A stretch of DNA of 64,000 nt from an uncultured Collinsella sp. (GTDB lineage: Bacteria > Actinomycetota > Coriobacteriia > Coriobacteriales > Coriobacteriaceae), in the NCBI GenBank assembly GCA_900544875.1, contig UQWS01000009.1, positions 8,846 to 72,845 of the forward strand, read 5' to 3'. Below the pieces are notes generated by a model. That model saw only the letters and a list, made by a program, of their open reading frames with translations. It did no database searches and was not told where the DNA came from. This document shows, piece by piece, positions 1 to 8,114 of the stretch. Numbering within the stretch: the stretch's first letter is position 1; each line of letters starts with the position of its first letter. The position numbers and the translations under genes are program-made.

Positions 1-14
1 GCTGCGGCATCCAT
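1..14 (-). CDS. Start of an unidentified gene running off the left edge
   Basis: On the minus strand an ATG lies at 14-12 and is preceded by a purine-rich run (GGGGAAGGGGACC) at ribosome-binding distance. It begins 15 bases after the recJ stop codon, so it is probably the next gene of the same transcript. Only Met-Asp-Ala-Ala can be read, so no function is proposed. Confidence 0.4.
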
Positions 15-29
15 CGAGGTCCCCTTCCC

Positions 30-3000
30 CTAGGCCCGCGGTACGATCGGGCGGTTAACTTTGGCTAGCATATCAGAAGCGCACGAATCGAGCGCCCAAC
101 TCCGGAAAGCCGAGAACTCCATGCGCGAACGCAACCCCTCCAAATAGCGAATTGACCTGCTCAATTGCACACGGCCGGGGTTTTCGGCCATCGCGATGCG
201 ACGGGTGTCGTCAAACCCCGAAACGCGACAGAAACCAAGCTCTTCGAAGATTCCCAGGCCACTCTCCACCGAGCGCTCGTCGACCGGCGTGCGAGCATCG
301 ATGGCAAGGCACATCTGCGCGATGTCGATATCGCTCGCGCTAAAGGAATCGTCCCCGGTCTTGCCGCGGTTGGAGCGCCACATGGTTTGCAGCGCGCGAT
401 AGAGCGTGACGAGCTCGTCGCGCTCGGGCGCATAGCAGTCGAGTAGGCGCTCGTTAATGCGGGCGTCGCGCGACGAATAGAGCAGGTGGATCACGGCGGG
501 CTGGCCATCGCGACCGGCGCGGCCGCTCATCTGGTTAAACTCAATCGCGCCAAACGGCATGTGGTAGAGCACGACATGGCGAATATCGGGAAGGTTGACG
601 CCCTCGCCAAAGGCAGAGGTCGAGACGATGCAGCTGAGGCATCCGTCACGAAACGCCTCCTCTACGCGATGGCGGTCGGCGCGCGTAAGGCCCGCGTTGT
701 AAAAGGCGATATGCGACGCGTAGTCGGGAACGCGTTTGCGTAGCGTCTTGGCAAGCGCCACGGACTGATCACGCGAGTTAACGTAGATGACGGTCTTCTC
801 CCCCGTCGCGACGATGGACACCAGGCGGTTTTCGCGGCTCGCAAGATCGCGGTCGTCCTCGAGCCGCAAGTTCTCGCGCACGGTCTCGTCGACCACCGTA
901 CGGGTAATCGGCAACACGCGGGCAAGCTCCGCCACGACCGGAGCCGTCGCGGTGGCCGTCGCCGCCATAACGACCGGATCGCCCAGGGCCTTGAGGATGT
1001 CGGGCATGTCGAGGTATGCGCTACGGTCGCCGCCCTTGGCAAGACCGGCATGATGCGCCTCGTCGATAACGACAAACCCGATACGACCCGAGCGAGCAAA
1101 GCGGTCTCGGTGAATAGACAGGAACTCCGGCGTCGTGAGCACGATGCCGGTGCGGCCCGAAGCCAGGCCGGCAAACACGTCATCGCGCGCTGCCTCCACG
1201 GTCTCGCCGGTCAACACGCCCACGCCAATGCCGAGCGCAGCCATCGTCGATGAAAGATGATAGGCCTGGTCGGCAACGAGCGCGCGCAGCGGATAGACAA
1301 AGATGCTCGCGCGACCGCGAAGGACCGCCTCGCGTGCGGCGTGCACGTGGAAAATCAGAGACTTACCACGTCCCGTCCCCATAACGGCCAAAACGCTCTG
1401 GTGGTCGGCGAGCGCGTCGAGTGCCTCGACCTGCGCGCGATGTGGCTGGTTCGAGCCGATAAAGCTATGGATAAGCGAGCGCGTGAGCTCGGTATAAGAA
1501 AGCTGGGCGAGCGTCTCGCGTTTACGCGACTCCAGGCGCGGGCCTAAGTCCGCCGGTTGCACGCCGCGACGAAGCTCGCACGCCGGATCGTCGATATTGG
1601 GCGCCGTGGTATCACGCACCAAGACATCCTTGATCATGAGCTTGGGCTTCACGCGTCCCTGCCAATGCTCGGCCACGGCCTCGAATACCAAGTCGACGGC
1701 GCTGTCGCAATTGATGAGCCTATCGATCTGCGGCACGCGGAACATGATGGCCGGCGCACTCGCGGCGCCATCAGTCGCCACAAAGCGCATGTGCTCGCCG
1801 GTTTTGCCCACCACGGCGCGATCGCACATCGTCACGCCCTCGGCCGCCAACAGCGGCACCTTATTGCCCTGGCCAAACGGCTCAAGACGAGAAATCTGCT
1901 CGATAGTCTCGATATTTAGCTCGGAGAGGTCAACGGTGGCGGCAACCTCGTCAGTGTCCTCAAAGTCATCGGCGGGAAGCTCCGATAGCACGGCCGAAAG
2001 GCGACGACGGAACTCGTCGAGCTTGGACGCCTCGATGGTCACGCCCACCGCACCCGCATGCCCGCCGCGGCGAATCAGCAGATCCGAGCAGCGCTCTACG
2101 GCATCGAACAGGTTGACCTTGCCCACCGAGCGGCCCGATCCGCGTGCAACGCCGTCCTCGATCGAAAAGAGCAGCGCCGGCACGTGATAACGGTTGGTCA
2201 GACGGCTCGCTACGATACCCTTGACGCCCTCGTGCCAGCCCTCGCCACCCACGACGATTGCGCGACCGCCATCATAAGTCTCCTCGACCTTTGCCATGGC
2301 GTCGCGTGTGAGCTCCGCTTCGATCTCGCGGCGCTGACGGTTGATCTCCTCGAGCTCGGCCGCCAGCGCGCTTGCCTCGATAGGATCGCGGGCAAGCAGC
2401 AGGTCGAGCGCCAGCTTGGGATCGGCCATGCGACCGGCGGCGTTCAAGCGGGGAATGAGCGAAAACGACAGGCCATCGGCCGTAATGCTAGAGAGGTCGG
2501 CCTTGGCGAGCGCTGCCAGCGCGATGTAGCCGGGACGAGCCGTCACGCGCATCTGCTGGATGCCCTCGGCGACCAACGCGCGGTTCTCGGGCGTGAGCGG
2601 CATCATGTCGGACACGGTGCCCAGCGCCGCGACCTCGATTAGCGAACGCCAATACGACGGCTTGCCCAGGCGCTCACCCAGGACTTGCACCAGCTTGAGC
2701 GCCACACCAGCACCGGCAAGTTCACGCGAGGGCCCCTCATCCTCGAGCTTGGGGTCGGTCAGGGGCACACCCTGCGGCACCTGGTCGGAGGGCTCGTGAT
2801 GGTCCGTGACCACCAAATCGATCCCCAGGCTCTCCAGATAGGAAACCTCTTCCTTGGCGGCAATGCCGTTATCGACGGTCACGATCAGCTGGGGGCGAGC
2901 GAGCTCGTTAACGCGGTCGAGCGCCGCGCGCGAAAGACCGTAACCCTCGTCAAAGCGATGCGGAATAAACGGCGTGACATCGGCGCCAAACGTGCGTAGT

Positions 3001-3317
3001 GCCTCGGTCAACAGACAGGTCGACGTAATACCGTCAACGTCAAAATCGCCAAAGACCGCAATGTGCTCGTGGTTGCAAATAGCACGCTCGACGCGGTCGG
3101 CAACGACCGACATGCCCGGGATAATGAGTGGGTCGGCCCAGTCGCGATCGAGCGAAGGCGTCAAAAACAGCTGACCTTCTTCGATGGATGTAATGCCGTG
3201 CGCAACCATAATACGCGCCACCAGCCCGGGAATGCCCAGGCCAGCCGAAAGCTCCTTTTCGAGCTCGGGGTTTTGCTGAGCGACCGCCCAGCGATGCGTC
3301 GTCTTAAGCGATGACAT
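30..3317 (-). CDS. recJ: RecJ single-strand DNA exonuclease fused to a RecQ-like helicase
   Basis: The N-terminal half is a DHH-family RecJ 5'-3' single-strand exonuclease: DFDVDG (about residues 91-96), VDNGI, TDHH (about 172), LNAAGRM and the DHHA1 motif RGGHAGAVG (about 417). The C-terminal half is a superfamily 2 helicase of RecQ type: Walker A MGTGRGKS (about 646), DEAH (about 752), SAFGEGVNLP and MSGRAGRDG. Typical RecJ is about 570-800 aa; this protein is about 1095 aa because of the helicase. RecQ unwinding and RecJ digestion cooperate in the RecF repair pathway, so the fusion joins two partners; that it works this way is inferred. The ATG at 3317 is chosen because GGGGGTGG precedes it; a GTG 45 bases upstream is an alternative. 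Confidence 0.93.
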   Translation of the reverse strand: MSSLKTTHRWAVAQQNPELEKELSAGLGIPGLVARIMVAHGITSIEEGQLFLTPSLDRDWADPLIIPGMSVVADRVERAICNHEHIAVFGDFDVDGITSTCLLTEALRTFGADVTPFIPHRFDEGYGLSRAALDRVNELARPQLIVTVDNGIAAKEEVSYLESLGIDLVVTDHHEPSDQVPQGVPLTDPKLEDEGPSRELAGAGVALKLVQVLGERLGKPSYWRSLIEVAALGTVSDMMPLTPENRALVAEGIQQMRVTARPGYIALAALAKADLSSITADGLSFSLIPRLNAAGRMADPKLALDLLLARDPIEASALAAELEEINRQRREIEAELTRDAMAKVEETYDGGRAIVVGGEGWHEGVKGIVASRLTNRYHVPALLFSIEDGVARGSGRSVGKVNLFDAVERCSDLLIRRGGHAGAVGVTIEASKLDEFRRRLSAVLSELPADDFEDTDEVAATVDLSELNIETIEQISRLEPFGQGNKVPLLAAEGVTMCDRAVVGKTGEHMRFVATDGAASAPAIMFRVPQIDRLINCDSAVDLVFEAVAEHWQGRVKPKLMIKDVLVRDTTAPNIDDPACELRRGVQPADLGPRLESRKRETLAQLSYTELTRSLIHSFIGSNQPHRAQVEALDALADHQSVLAVMGTGRGKSLIFHVHAAREAVLRGRASIFVYPLRALVADQAYHLSSTMAALGIGVGVLTGETVEAARDDVFAGLASGRTGIVLTTPEFLSIHRDRFARSGRIGFVVIDEAHHAGLAKGGDRSAYLDMPDILKALGDPVVMAATATATAPVVAELARVLPITRTVVDETVRENLRLEDDRDLASRENRLVSIVATGEKTVIYVNSRDQSVALAKTLRKRVPDYASHIAFYNAGLTRADRHRVEEAFRDGCLSCIVSTSAFGEGVNLPDIRHVVLYHMPFGAIEFNQMSGRAGRDGQPAVIHLLYSSRDARINERLLDCYAPERDELVTLYRALQTMWRSNRGKTGDDSFSASDIDIAQMCLAIDARTPVDERSVESGLGIFEELGFCRVSGFDDTRRIAMAENPGRVQLSRSIRYLEGLRSRMEFSAFRSWALDSCASDMLAKVNRPIVPRA

Positions 3318-3425
3318 AGGCGCCCACCCCCGATAGGGGCAGGTCGCCGCGATACCTCTCACGGTTCATAGCGATGAGTCCTCTGTGTATGCCCGCTTCG
3401 GCAGGCAGATCTGTTGAACGGATTT

Positions 3426-3431
3426 ATTATA
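3426..3431 (-). promoter_or_regulatory. Possible -10 box for recJ
   Basis: On the minus strand the region upstream of recJ contains a perfect TATAAT about 110 bases before the chosen start codon. No good -35 hexamer stands 16-18 bases upstream of it, so the call is tentative. The rest of the 277-base gap between recJ and the symporter gene holds nothing else I recognise. Confidence 0.3.
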
Positions 3432-3594
3432 CCGTGCAGAGCAGACGCAAATCGCCGCAGCACGCCGCGGTTTCGGTAAACGATGCCGGTAATAGCCTCG
3501 AAATATTCGAGCGTTTCTGACGCACGGACGCATGCGAGCGTCTAGCATATCCATTCAAAAACGGGTTCACGGGCAAAGGGAGTCACAAGCGCAT

Positions 3595-4593
3595 ATGAAG
3601 CAATGGGTTGGACTGGGCAAGTTTCTCGCGGGGCACATGCAGGTCATCGTTCCGATTTGCGTGGCACTCGGCGTGCTCTTTCCCCAACAGATTGGCGTAC
3701 TCAAGCCCATCGTTCCCGCCCTGTTTGCCTTTATGACATTCCAAGGCGCGCTCAGCAACACTTTCCATCAGGTTACTGAGGTGTTCCGCCGTCCGCTGCA
3801 TCTGATTGCGGCATTGCTCGTCTCGGCGGCACTCATCCCCCTTGCAGCCTATGCCGCAGGATCGTTGTTCTTTGGCTCCAACCCAAACCTTGTCTGCGGC
3901 ATCGTGCTCGAGTACAGCGTACCCGTGGCAGTCACCGCCTTTATGTGGATTAGCATGTTCGGCGGCAACGGCCCGCTCGCGCTCACCATCATCCTGACGT
4001 CCTCGGTCATCTCGCCCGTCACGATTCCGCTCACGCTTAAGCTCCTGCTGGGTGCCACCGTTGCAATCGACGTGCCGAACATGATGCAGAACATGGCCTT
4101 TATGATCGCCATCCCCGCTGTGCTCGGTATTGTCATCAATGAACTCACGCGCGGCTGGGGCCACGAGAAACTCTCCCCCGCGCTCTCGCCCGCCTGCAAG
4201 TTCATGATGATGGGCGTCATCGCGTCCAACTCCACCGCTATGAGCGAGTACGTGCTACACATGAATGTTGAGCGCTTAGAAGTCGCGCTCTTTATCCTGG
4301 TGTTCGCCATCAGCGGCTTTATCATCGGCGTCCTGATCGCCCGGGCCCTGCACCTGCCGTATAGCGAGACGACCACCATGTGCTTTACCTGCGGCATGCG
4401 CAACATTTCTTCGGGTGCCGTCATCGCCACGCAGTATTTTCCCGGCGAAGTGGTATTCCCCGTCATGTGCGGCACGCTGTTTCAGCAGGTGTTGGCCTCA
4501 ATTATCGGACACCTCTTTGAGCGCCTGACCGGCAAGGAGCGCGCCGCCCAGCGCAAGCGGGCCGAGGCTGGCCGCGACGCCATGGCGCGCTAG
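3595..4593 (+). CDS. Bile acid:sodium symporter (BASS) family transporter
   Basis: A 332-aa membrane protein with roughly nine or ten hydrophobic segments from about residue 15 to 310. It has the BASS-family layout: a conserved CGIVLEYSVPVAVTAF segment near the middle and a GMRNISSGAVIATQYFP segment in the second half, where ion-binding residues lie in this fold. Members carry bile acids, pantoate or other organic anions with sodium; the substrate cannot be read from the sequence. The start at 3595 is preceded by GGGAG; an in-frame ATG 63 bases upstream would add a non-hydrophobic leader and is not preferred. It stands alone between recJ and the cutC pair. Confidence 0.85.
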   Translation: MKQWVGLGKFLAGHMQVIVPICVALGVLFPQQIGVLKPIVPALFAFMTFQGALSNTFHQVTEVFRRPLHLIAALLVSAALIPLAAYAAGSLFFGSNPNLVCGIVLEYSVPVAVTAFMWISMFGGNGPLALTIILTSSVISPVTIPLTLKLLLGATVAIDVPNMMQNMAFMIAIPAVLGIVINELTRGWGHEKLSPALSPACKFMMMGVIASNSTAMSEYVLHMNVERLEVALFILVFAISGFIIGVLIARALHLPYSETTTMCFTCGMRNISSGAVIATQYFPGEVVFPVMCGTLFQQVLASIIGHLFERLTGKERAAQRKRAEAGRDAMAR

Positions 4594-4623
4594 GCTGTCC
4601 GCATTACGCGGGTGTTAGTCTTG

Positions 4624-5421
4624 CTATACGAGCGTTTCCAGATGCGCACGCAGACGCTCAGCATCGATATCGAGCGTCGTCTCGGCATTGACTTGGGCCA
4701 AACGATAGCCGACAAAGTAGGGCGAAACCACCCAACGCGGCAGCGCCTTGGCAATGGTCCGACCGCCCAGGTGATAGAAGAACAAGTTGTACGACTCTGC
4801 GCGACCACCGTGGTGCCCGTTTAGGATATAGCGCAGAGCTACCTGGATCGCATCGGCAAAGAGATCCGCCTCGGCTTGGTCTCGCGCGTCATCGCTGGCG
4901 GCGATTCCCTGCGGGGCTGAAACGTTGACCTCAAAGAATCCCATGATCGGTTCGGTTGAGATATTGACCAAGATTCTCCCCTGTTGCCAGACATTGATTC
5001 CTTCGAAATTGGCGGAAGTCAGCGAAGCATAGCCGTCTTCCTGCTCCAAACCTACAATCTGCATGTGCGGATGAACGAGACTACCGCCCGAGAGCGGACC
5101 CTTGTTCTTGTACATGAGAACGCTGCGATACTGCTGTGAATCGATCATCTGCTGCCAGCAACCCAGGGCAAACCGCATCACATGGTGGAGTTCATCCGGC
5201 TCATAGATCACCAGGTCGGCATCGTGATCGGCCGACTCGATCAGCACGGTTTGACGGGTGGCGCGCAGGGTCTTGAACTTATTCTCGAGCCAGATGCAGT
5301 CACCATCGCGCCGGATGATATCGGCAAGTTCCTCGGTATCGCAAAAGGGACACGCGGTGCCAGGGCGCCGGTTGTCGTCGGGCTTACCGTTCGCCTGCTG
5401 AACGTCAAATACCAGCGCCAC
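4624..5421 (-). CDS. DUF4931 galactose-1-phosphate uridylyltransferase-like protein
   Basis: A 265-aa protein of the HIT/GalT-like fold. It has an N-terminal zinc-type CPFC motif (about residues 25-28), then GPLSGGSLVHPHMQI with the HPH triad expected of the GalT nucleotidyl-His active site, and a late conserved segment YNLFFYHLGGRTIAKALPRWVVSPYFVGYRL. Whether it is a true uridylyltransferase is unknown; the DUF4931 assignment is from family resemblance. The GTG start lies three bases after the cutC stop codon, with GGAGG inside the end of cutC, so the two are translationally coupled. Confidence 0.8.
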   Translation of the reverse strand: MALVFDVQQANGKPDDNRRPGTACPFCDTEELADIIRRDGDCIWLENKFKTLRATRQTVLIESADHDADLVIYEPDELHHVMRFALGCWQQMIDSQQYRSVLMYKNKGPLSGGSLVHPHMQIVGLEQEDGYASLTSANFEGINVWQQGRILVNISTEPIMGFFEVNVSAPQGIAASDDARDQAEADLFADAIQVALRYILNGHHGGRAESYNLFFYHLGGRTIAKALPRWVVSPYFVGYRLAQVNAETTLDIDAERLRAHLETLV

Positions 5422-5424
5422 GGG

Positions 5425-6102
5425 TTACGCCTCCAGCGGCACGATCTTGGTGCCATGGAGCTCGGAGACGCTCAATGCCGCCGCCACGGTATCGCGGTTG
5501 GCCGTAGAAATGCCGCCGCCGGGAAGGATGGTCAGGCGGTCGCCCGCATACTCGACAAGACGCGACAGGTGCTCCAGGTTGTCCTCGATCGGCGTTCCGG
5601 CAGCACCACCATGCGTCAGGATGCGCGTGATGCCGCAGTCGGCGAGTGTGTCAATGGCGTCCAGCTGAGCCTCGGGCGAGAGCTGGTCAAAGGCCATGTG
5701 GAAGGTGATATCGATGGCCCCGCGCTTGCACTCCTCGGTCGCGCAGCCCGTAGCCATCACGAGGGCGCCGAGGGTGAGCTCGTCGAGCGCCCAGCCGCCG
5801 GCACAGGGCTTGCAGCAGCCAAAGACCAGGCCGTCAACGCCGGCGCTCACGGCAAGACCCAAGTCCATCTCCATCATGCGCAGCTCGTCCTGGTTGTAGT
5901 GAAAGTCACCGCCACGCGGGCGAATCATGCACATCACTCGCGCGTCATGCTCGTGAGCATAGCTGACCGTAGTGCTGATAACGCCGGCCGAGGGCGTGGT
6001 ACCACCGACGGCAAGGTTGTCGCACAACTCGATGCGCTTAGCACCGGCATCGATAGCCGCCGGCACACGCTCAAAGTTCTCGGCACAAAACTCGTACAGC
6101 AT
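5425..6102 (-). CDS. cutC: CutC family TIM-barrel protein
   Basis: A 225-aa TIM-barrel protein with the CutC hallmarks: CAENFERVPAAIDAGAKRIELC at the N-terminus, MIRPRGGDF, FHMAFD, ILTHGG and ILPGGGI. The family was named for copper homeostasis, but a direct copper role is disputed, so no biochemical activity is claimed. The start ATG at 6102 has CTGGGGGC upstream; an upstream in-frame start would give an unlikely 13-residue extension. It is the first gene of a two-gene minus-strand operon with the DUF4931 gene. Confidence 0.88.
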   Translation of the reverse strand: MLYEFCAENFERVPAAIDAGAKRIELCDNLAVGGTTPSAGVISTTVSYAHEHDARVMCMIRPRGGDFHYNQDELRMMEMDLGLAVSAGVDGLVFGCCKPCAGGWALDELTLGALVMATGCATEECKRGAIDITFHMAFDQLSPEAQLDAIDTLADCGITRILTHGGAAGTPIEDNLEHLSRLVEYAGDRLTILPGGGISTANRDTVAAALSVSELHGTKIVPLEA

Positions 6103-6187
6103 AGATAGCCCCCAGGAGACATTTCGATTTCCACACGGCATTGTCGCACGTTAAATAGCAACCCGCACGATGGAACAAAACCTTGAC

Positions 6188-6281
6188 AAGGAGTGTCCCA
6201 AAGTGCCGGCACATAAGGAACGTCCCCAGGTGCCACCTTGAGCGATGGGTACTCATTTAAGTACGTCCCCAATGAGTACCC
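6188..6281. repeat. Pair of REP-like hairpins with GTCCC loops
   Basis: Two hairpin units lie in the gap between cutC and the PadR gene. Unit 1 (about 6201-6239) has imperfect arms AAGTGCCGGCACA and AGGTGCCACCTT around a loop TAAGGAACGTCCCC. Unit 2 (6247-6281) has perfect 11-bp arms GGGTACTCATT and AATGAGTACCC around the 13-base loop TAAGTACGTCCCC. A further AAGGAGTGTCCC stands at 6188-6199. The shared loop format also appears at 38246-38282. Paired palindromes of this kind resemble REP/BIME elements; no associated transposase is in the window. Confidence 0.7.
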
Positions 6282-6320
6282 GCAGGGGACAGACAGACCG
6301 GACTCCCTATACGACAACTG

Positions 6321-6369
6321 TTGACATCATATACTATGTGTCATATAGTAGGTGTTACACAGTATACTA
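6321..6369 (+). promoter_or_regulatory. Strong promoter and operator-like dyads of the PadR operon
   Basis: A consensus promoter is visible: TTGACA at 6321-6326, a 17-base spacer and TATAGT at 6344-6349. It is overlapped by an inverted repeat TACTAT (6332-6337) / ATAGTA (6345-6350) and followed by GTGTTACAC (6352-6360). Dyads across the -10 box and start site are typical of autoregulation by PadR repressors; the binding is inferred. The base composition is markedly AT-rich relative to the flanks. Confidence 0.75.
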
Positions 6370-6386
6370 CGAAAGGAGGTGTGCGG

Positions 6387-6707
6387 ATGGAGGCACAGAT
6401 GAAGCGCGGCTTCCTCGAGGCCTGCGTGCTCGCGGCCGTCTCGGGCGAGGAATCCTACGGCTATCAGATCGTGAAGGACGTGCCCGCGAGTATGGGGCTC
6501 ACGGAATCCACGCTCTATCCGTTGCTCAAGCGCCTGGAGAAGGCGGGCTGCATCACAGCGCGCTCCGCCGAGCACAACGGGCGGCTGCGGAGGTACTACC
6601 GCATCACGGACGCCGGGCGCGAGCGTATCGCCGAGTTCCTCGCCGAATGGCCATCCGTGCAGGAGATCTACCGTTACGTGGAGGGGGCGCACCATGACGC
6701 GCGATGA
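6387..6707 (+). CDS. PadR family transcriptional regulator
   Basis: A 106-aa winged-helix regulator of the short PadR type. The sequence shows the family layout: MKRGFLEACVLAAV, ESYGYQIVKDV, the recognition region LTESTLYPLLKRLEKAGCI and the wing GRLRRYYRITDAG. PadR proteins usually repress their own operon and neighbouring membrane-protein genes in response to small molecules or envelope stress. The start at 6387 follows a near-perfect AAAGGAGGT; the gene overlaps the next one by 14 bases, so the two are co-translated. Confidence 0.92.
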   Translation: MEAQMKRGFLEACVLAAVSGEESYGYQIVKDVPASMGLTESTLYPLLKRLEKAGCITARSAEHNGRLRRYYRITDAGRERIAEFLAEWPSVQEIYRYVEGAHHDAR

Positions 6708-7326
6708 GTTCTTGAACCGGCTGGGCGAGCTTCTGGCCTGCCTGCCGGCAGATCAGGTAAAGGAAACGCAGGAGTTCTACGCGGAGGCCATCGCCGACCG
6801 TATGGAGGACGGCATGACGGAGGCCGGGGCTGTGGCCGCCATGGGCACGCCCGGTGAGGTCGCCGAGGCAACGCTCGACGAACTGCCCGCCGTGCCGCGC
6901 GCGATCGCGAGGACCAAGCGCAAGAGCACGGCACTTCTATGGGCGCTCGCCATCGTGGGCTCTCCGGTATGGATTCCGCTGCTGCTCGCGTTCGTCGCCG
7001 TTGCCGCTGCAGTCTACATCTGTATTTGGGTTCTTGCGCTCTGCGTGTGGATCGTGGCCGCGGCATTCGGGGGCGCGGGCCTGGTAGGGCTCCTGTTCGC
7101 CGTGGACGGCATCATTATCGGGCATGTTCCGTACGTTTTGGCCTCGATGGGAATGGGATTCGCTTCCATCGGTGTGGCGCTCCTCACGGGAGCCGGCGCC
7201 TGGACGGCGTCCAAGCAGATCGCGCGCCTCTCTGCCCTTTGGGCGAAGAAAGCCGTTTCGCCCTTCTGGAAAGATCGAGGCAATAAGAGCCGCATGGGCG
7301 CCGAAGCGGCGCCGCTCACGGCATAG
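6694..7326 (+). CDS. DUF1700 (HAAS-type) membrane protein
   Basis: A 210-aa protein with an N-terminal helical HAAS/DUF1700 domain (MTRDEFLNRLGELLACLP, then EDGMTEAGAVAAMGTPGEVA) and about four transmembrane helices from about residue 75 to 175. Such proteins are regularly encoded after PadR regulators and before DUF4097 proteins and are thought to act with them in envelope sensing; the biochemical role is unknown. It overlaps padR and is followed after 14 bases by the broken DUF4097 gene. Confidence 0.85.
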   Translation: MTRDEFLNRLGELLACLPADQVKETQEFYAEAIADRMEDGMTEAGAVAAMGTPGEVAEATLDELPAVPRAIARTKRKSTALLWALAIVGSPVWIPLLLAFVAVAAAVYICIWVLALCVWIVAAAFGGAGLVGLLFAVDGIIIGHVPYVLASMGMGFASIGVALLTGAGAWTASKQIARLSALWAKKAVSPFWKDRGNKSRMGAEAAPLTA

Positions 7327-7340
7327 GAAGGAGTGCAAAC

Positions 7341-7604
7341 ATGTCCAGCGTAAAAAGGATTTACCTTGCCGTAGCGGGTGGGCTTGTTGCCACGGGGCTC
7401 GTCCTGGCTGCTATCGGATTTGTGGCCTCCGGCTTTAACCTCGCTGTGCTCAACACGCAGATCGACCTGCGCGATGACACCATCATTCTGGGTGGTGTTG
7501 AAATAGACGACCCGACAGGGCTTCCACTCATCGAGCAGCTTGCCGAGGTCGGCGAGATCCATATTGGATCTGCAACGACTGGTTCGTCTTCTCCTCGCAA
7601 ATGA
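7341..7604 (+). pseudogene. 5' fragment of a DUF4097-type envelope protein gene
   Basis: The frame has a good ribosome site (AGGAAGGAG) and begins as a normal membrane-anchored protein: MSSVKRIYLAVAGGLVATGL with one transmembrane helix, then an extracytoplasmic start. It ends after 87 residues in a sequence (GSSSPRK) that looks foreign. In intact PadR/DUF1700 operons this position holds a DUF4097-type protein of about 250-350 aa. The 3' part appears replaced by the mobile-element debris that follows, so I call it truncated. Where the native sequence ends is not clear; it is probably near 7570. Confidence 0.6.
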
Positions 7605-7606
7605 TC

Positions 7607-7766
7607 GAGCTCGTAGCAGCCGTCCCCCCCTTCGGGCGCACCACGACGGGCATGAGCACGCCGCGCTCGGAGCCTTTTTGCGAGACCTTCCGTCACGCTC
7701 TTCCTGCGTGGTGAACCGGTCATCGACCGACGAGAGGCTGATGGGAATCTCTCGACTTCGGGCCAA
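7607..7766 (-). pseudogene. Remnant of a ParB/Spo0J-like N-terminal domain
   Basis: On the minus strand three frames carry consecutive pieces that resemble a ParB N-terminus as found on integrative elements: IPISLSSVDDRFTTQEERD, then ERGVLMPVVVRPK in a second frame, then GDGCYEL in a third. The last shift falls at a run of seven C on the plus strand (7624-7630). No downstream ParB sequence follows. This is pattern recognition against memory of the family; a translated search would settle it. Confidence 0.4.
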
Positions 7767-7919
7767 TCCCGCTCACCGATCTGGTCTTCCTTCGTGATGC
7801 GCACATAAGCGAGCAGACACCGCGCAGTGCTTCAGCGCGGCCGCACTTCCACGTCTATGACGGAGGTGCCCGGCGGCGTCTTGGCAATCCCCTTGTTTGC
7901 AGGCGTTAGCGCGTGGGGA

Positions 7920-8066
7920 TCGCCCACTCGGGGGTCGAGGCCGCCGAGGACGGCGGCGAACCTCGCGGTGTCATTCGACATCGCGAGGTTCCCGGACCAT
8001 GACCACCTGGCCTCGTACCGCGGCATAGCCCCAAGGGTGAGGAGCTTCGGCACGTCGATCAGGGCG
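7920..8066 (+). pseudogene. C-terminal remnant of an IS110-family transposase
   Basis: One frame encodes PRTAANLAV, FDIARFPDHDHLASYRGIAPR and SFGTSIR, matching the conserved C-terminal transposase_20 region of IS110 transposases (the usual pattern is GPRTA, then FxxxxxLASYxGxAPxxxxSGTSI). The frame is lost afterwards and nothing of the N-terminal DEDD domain is present here. It is a separate locus from the IS110 N-terminal half at 61862-62421. Confidence 0.6.
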
Positions 8067-8085
8067 CCCGCGCAGCGTCGGCCGG

Positions 8086-8109
8086 TCCGCCGTTCGGCAG
8101 AACGGCGGA
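8086..8109 (-). terminator. Hairpin downstream of livF
   Basis: A perfect 9-bp stem TCCGCCGTT / AACGGCGGA around the loop CGGCAG lies six bases beyond the livF stop codon on the minus strand. There is no T-run, so it is either a weak terminator or an RNA-stabilising end for the liv transcript. Confidence 0.5.
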
Positions 8110-8114
8110 AGTCC

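Larger units (their letters stand above)
7605..8114. other. Gene-free debris between the DUF4097 fragment and livF
   Basis: No intact gene is visible in these 510 bases. They hold a ParB-like remnant (7607-7766, minus), an IS110-like transposase remnant (about 7920-8066, plus) and a hairpin just after livF (8086-8109). The composition and broken frames suggest a decayed mobile-element insertion that removed the end of the PadR operon. Confidence 0.6.

Noticed and set aside
5425..6102. Copper homeostasis as the role of CutC
   Set aside because: No copper pump, chaperone or regulator is nearby and the family's direct copper role is disputed; only the family is named.
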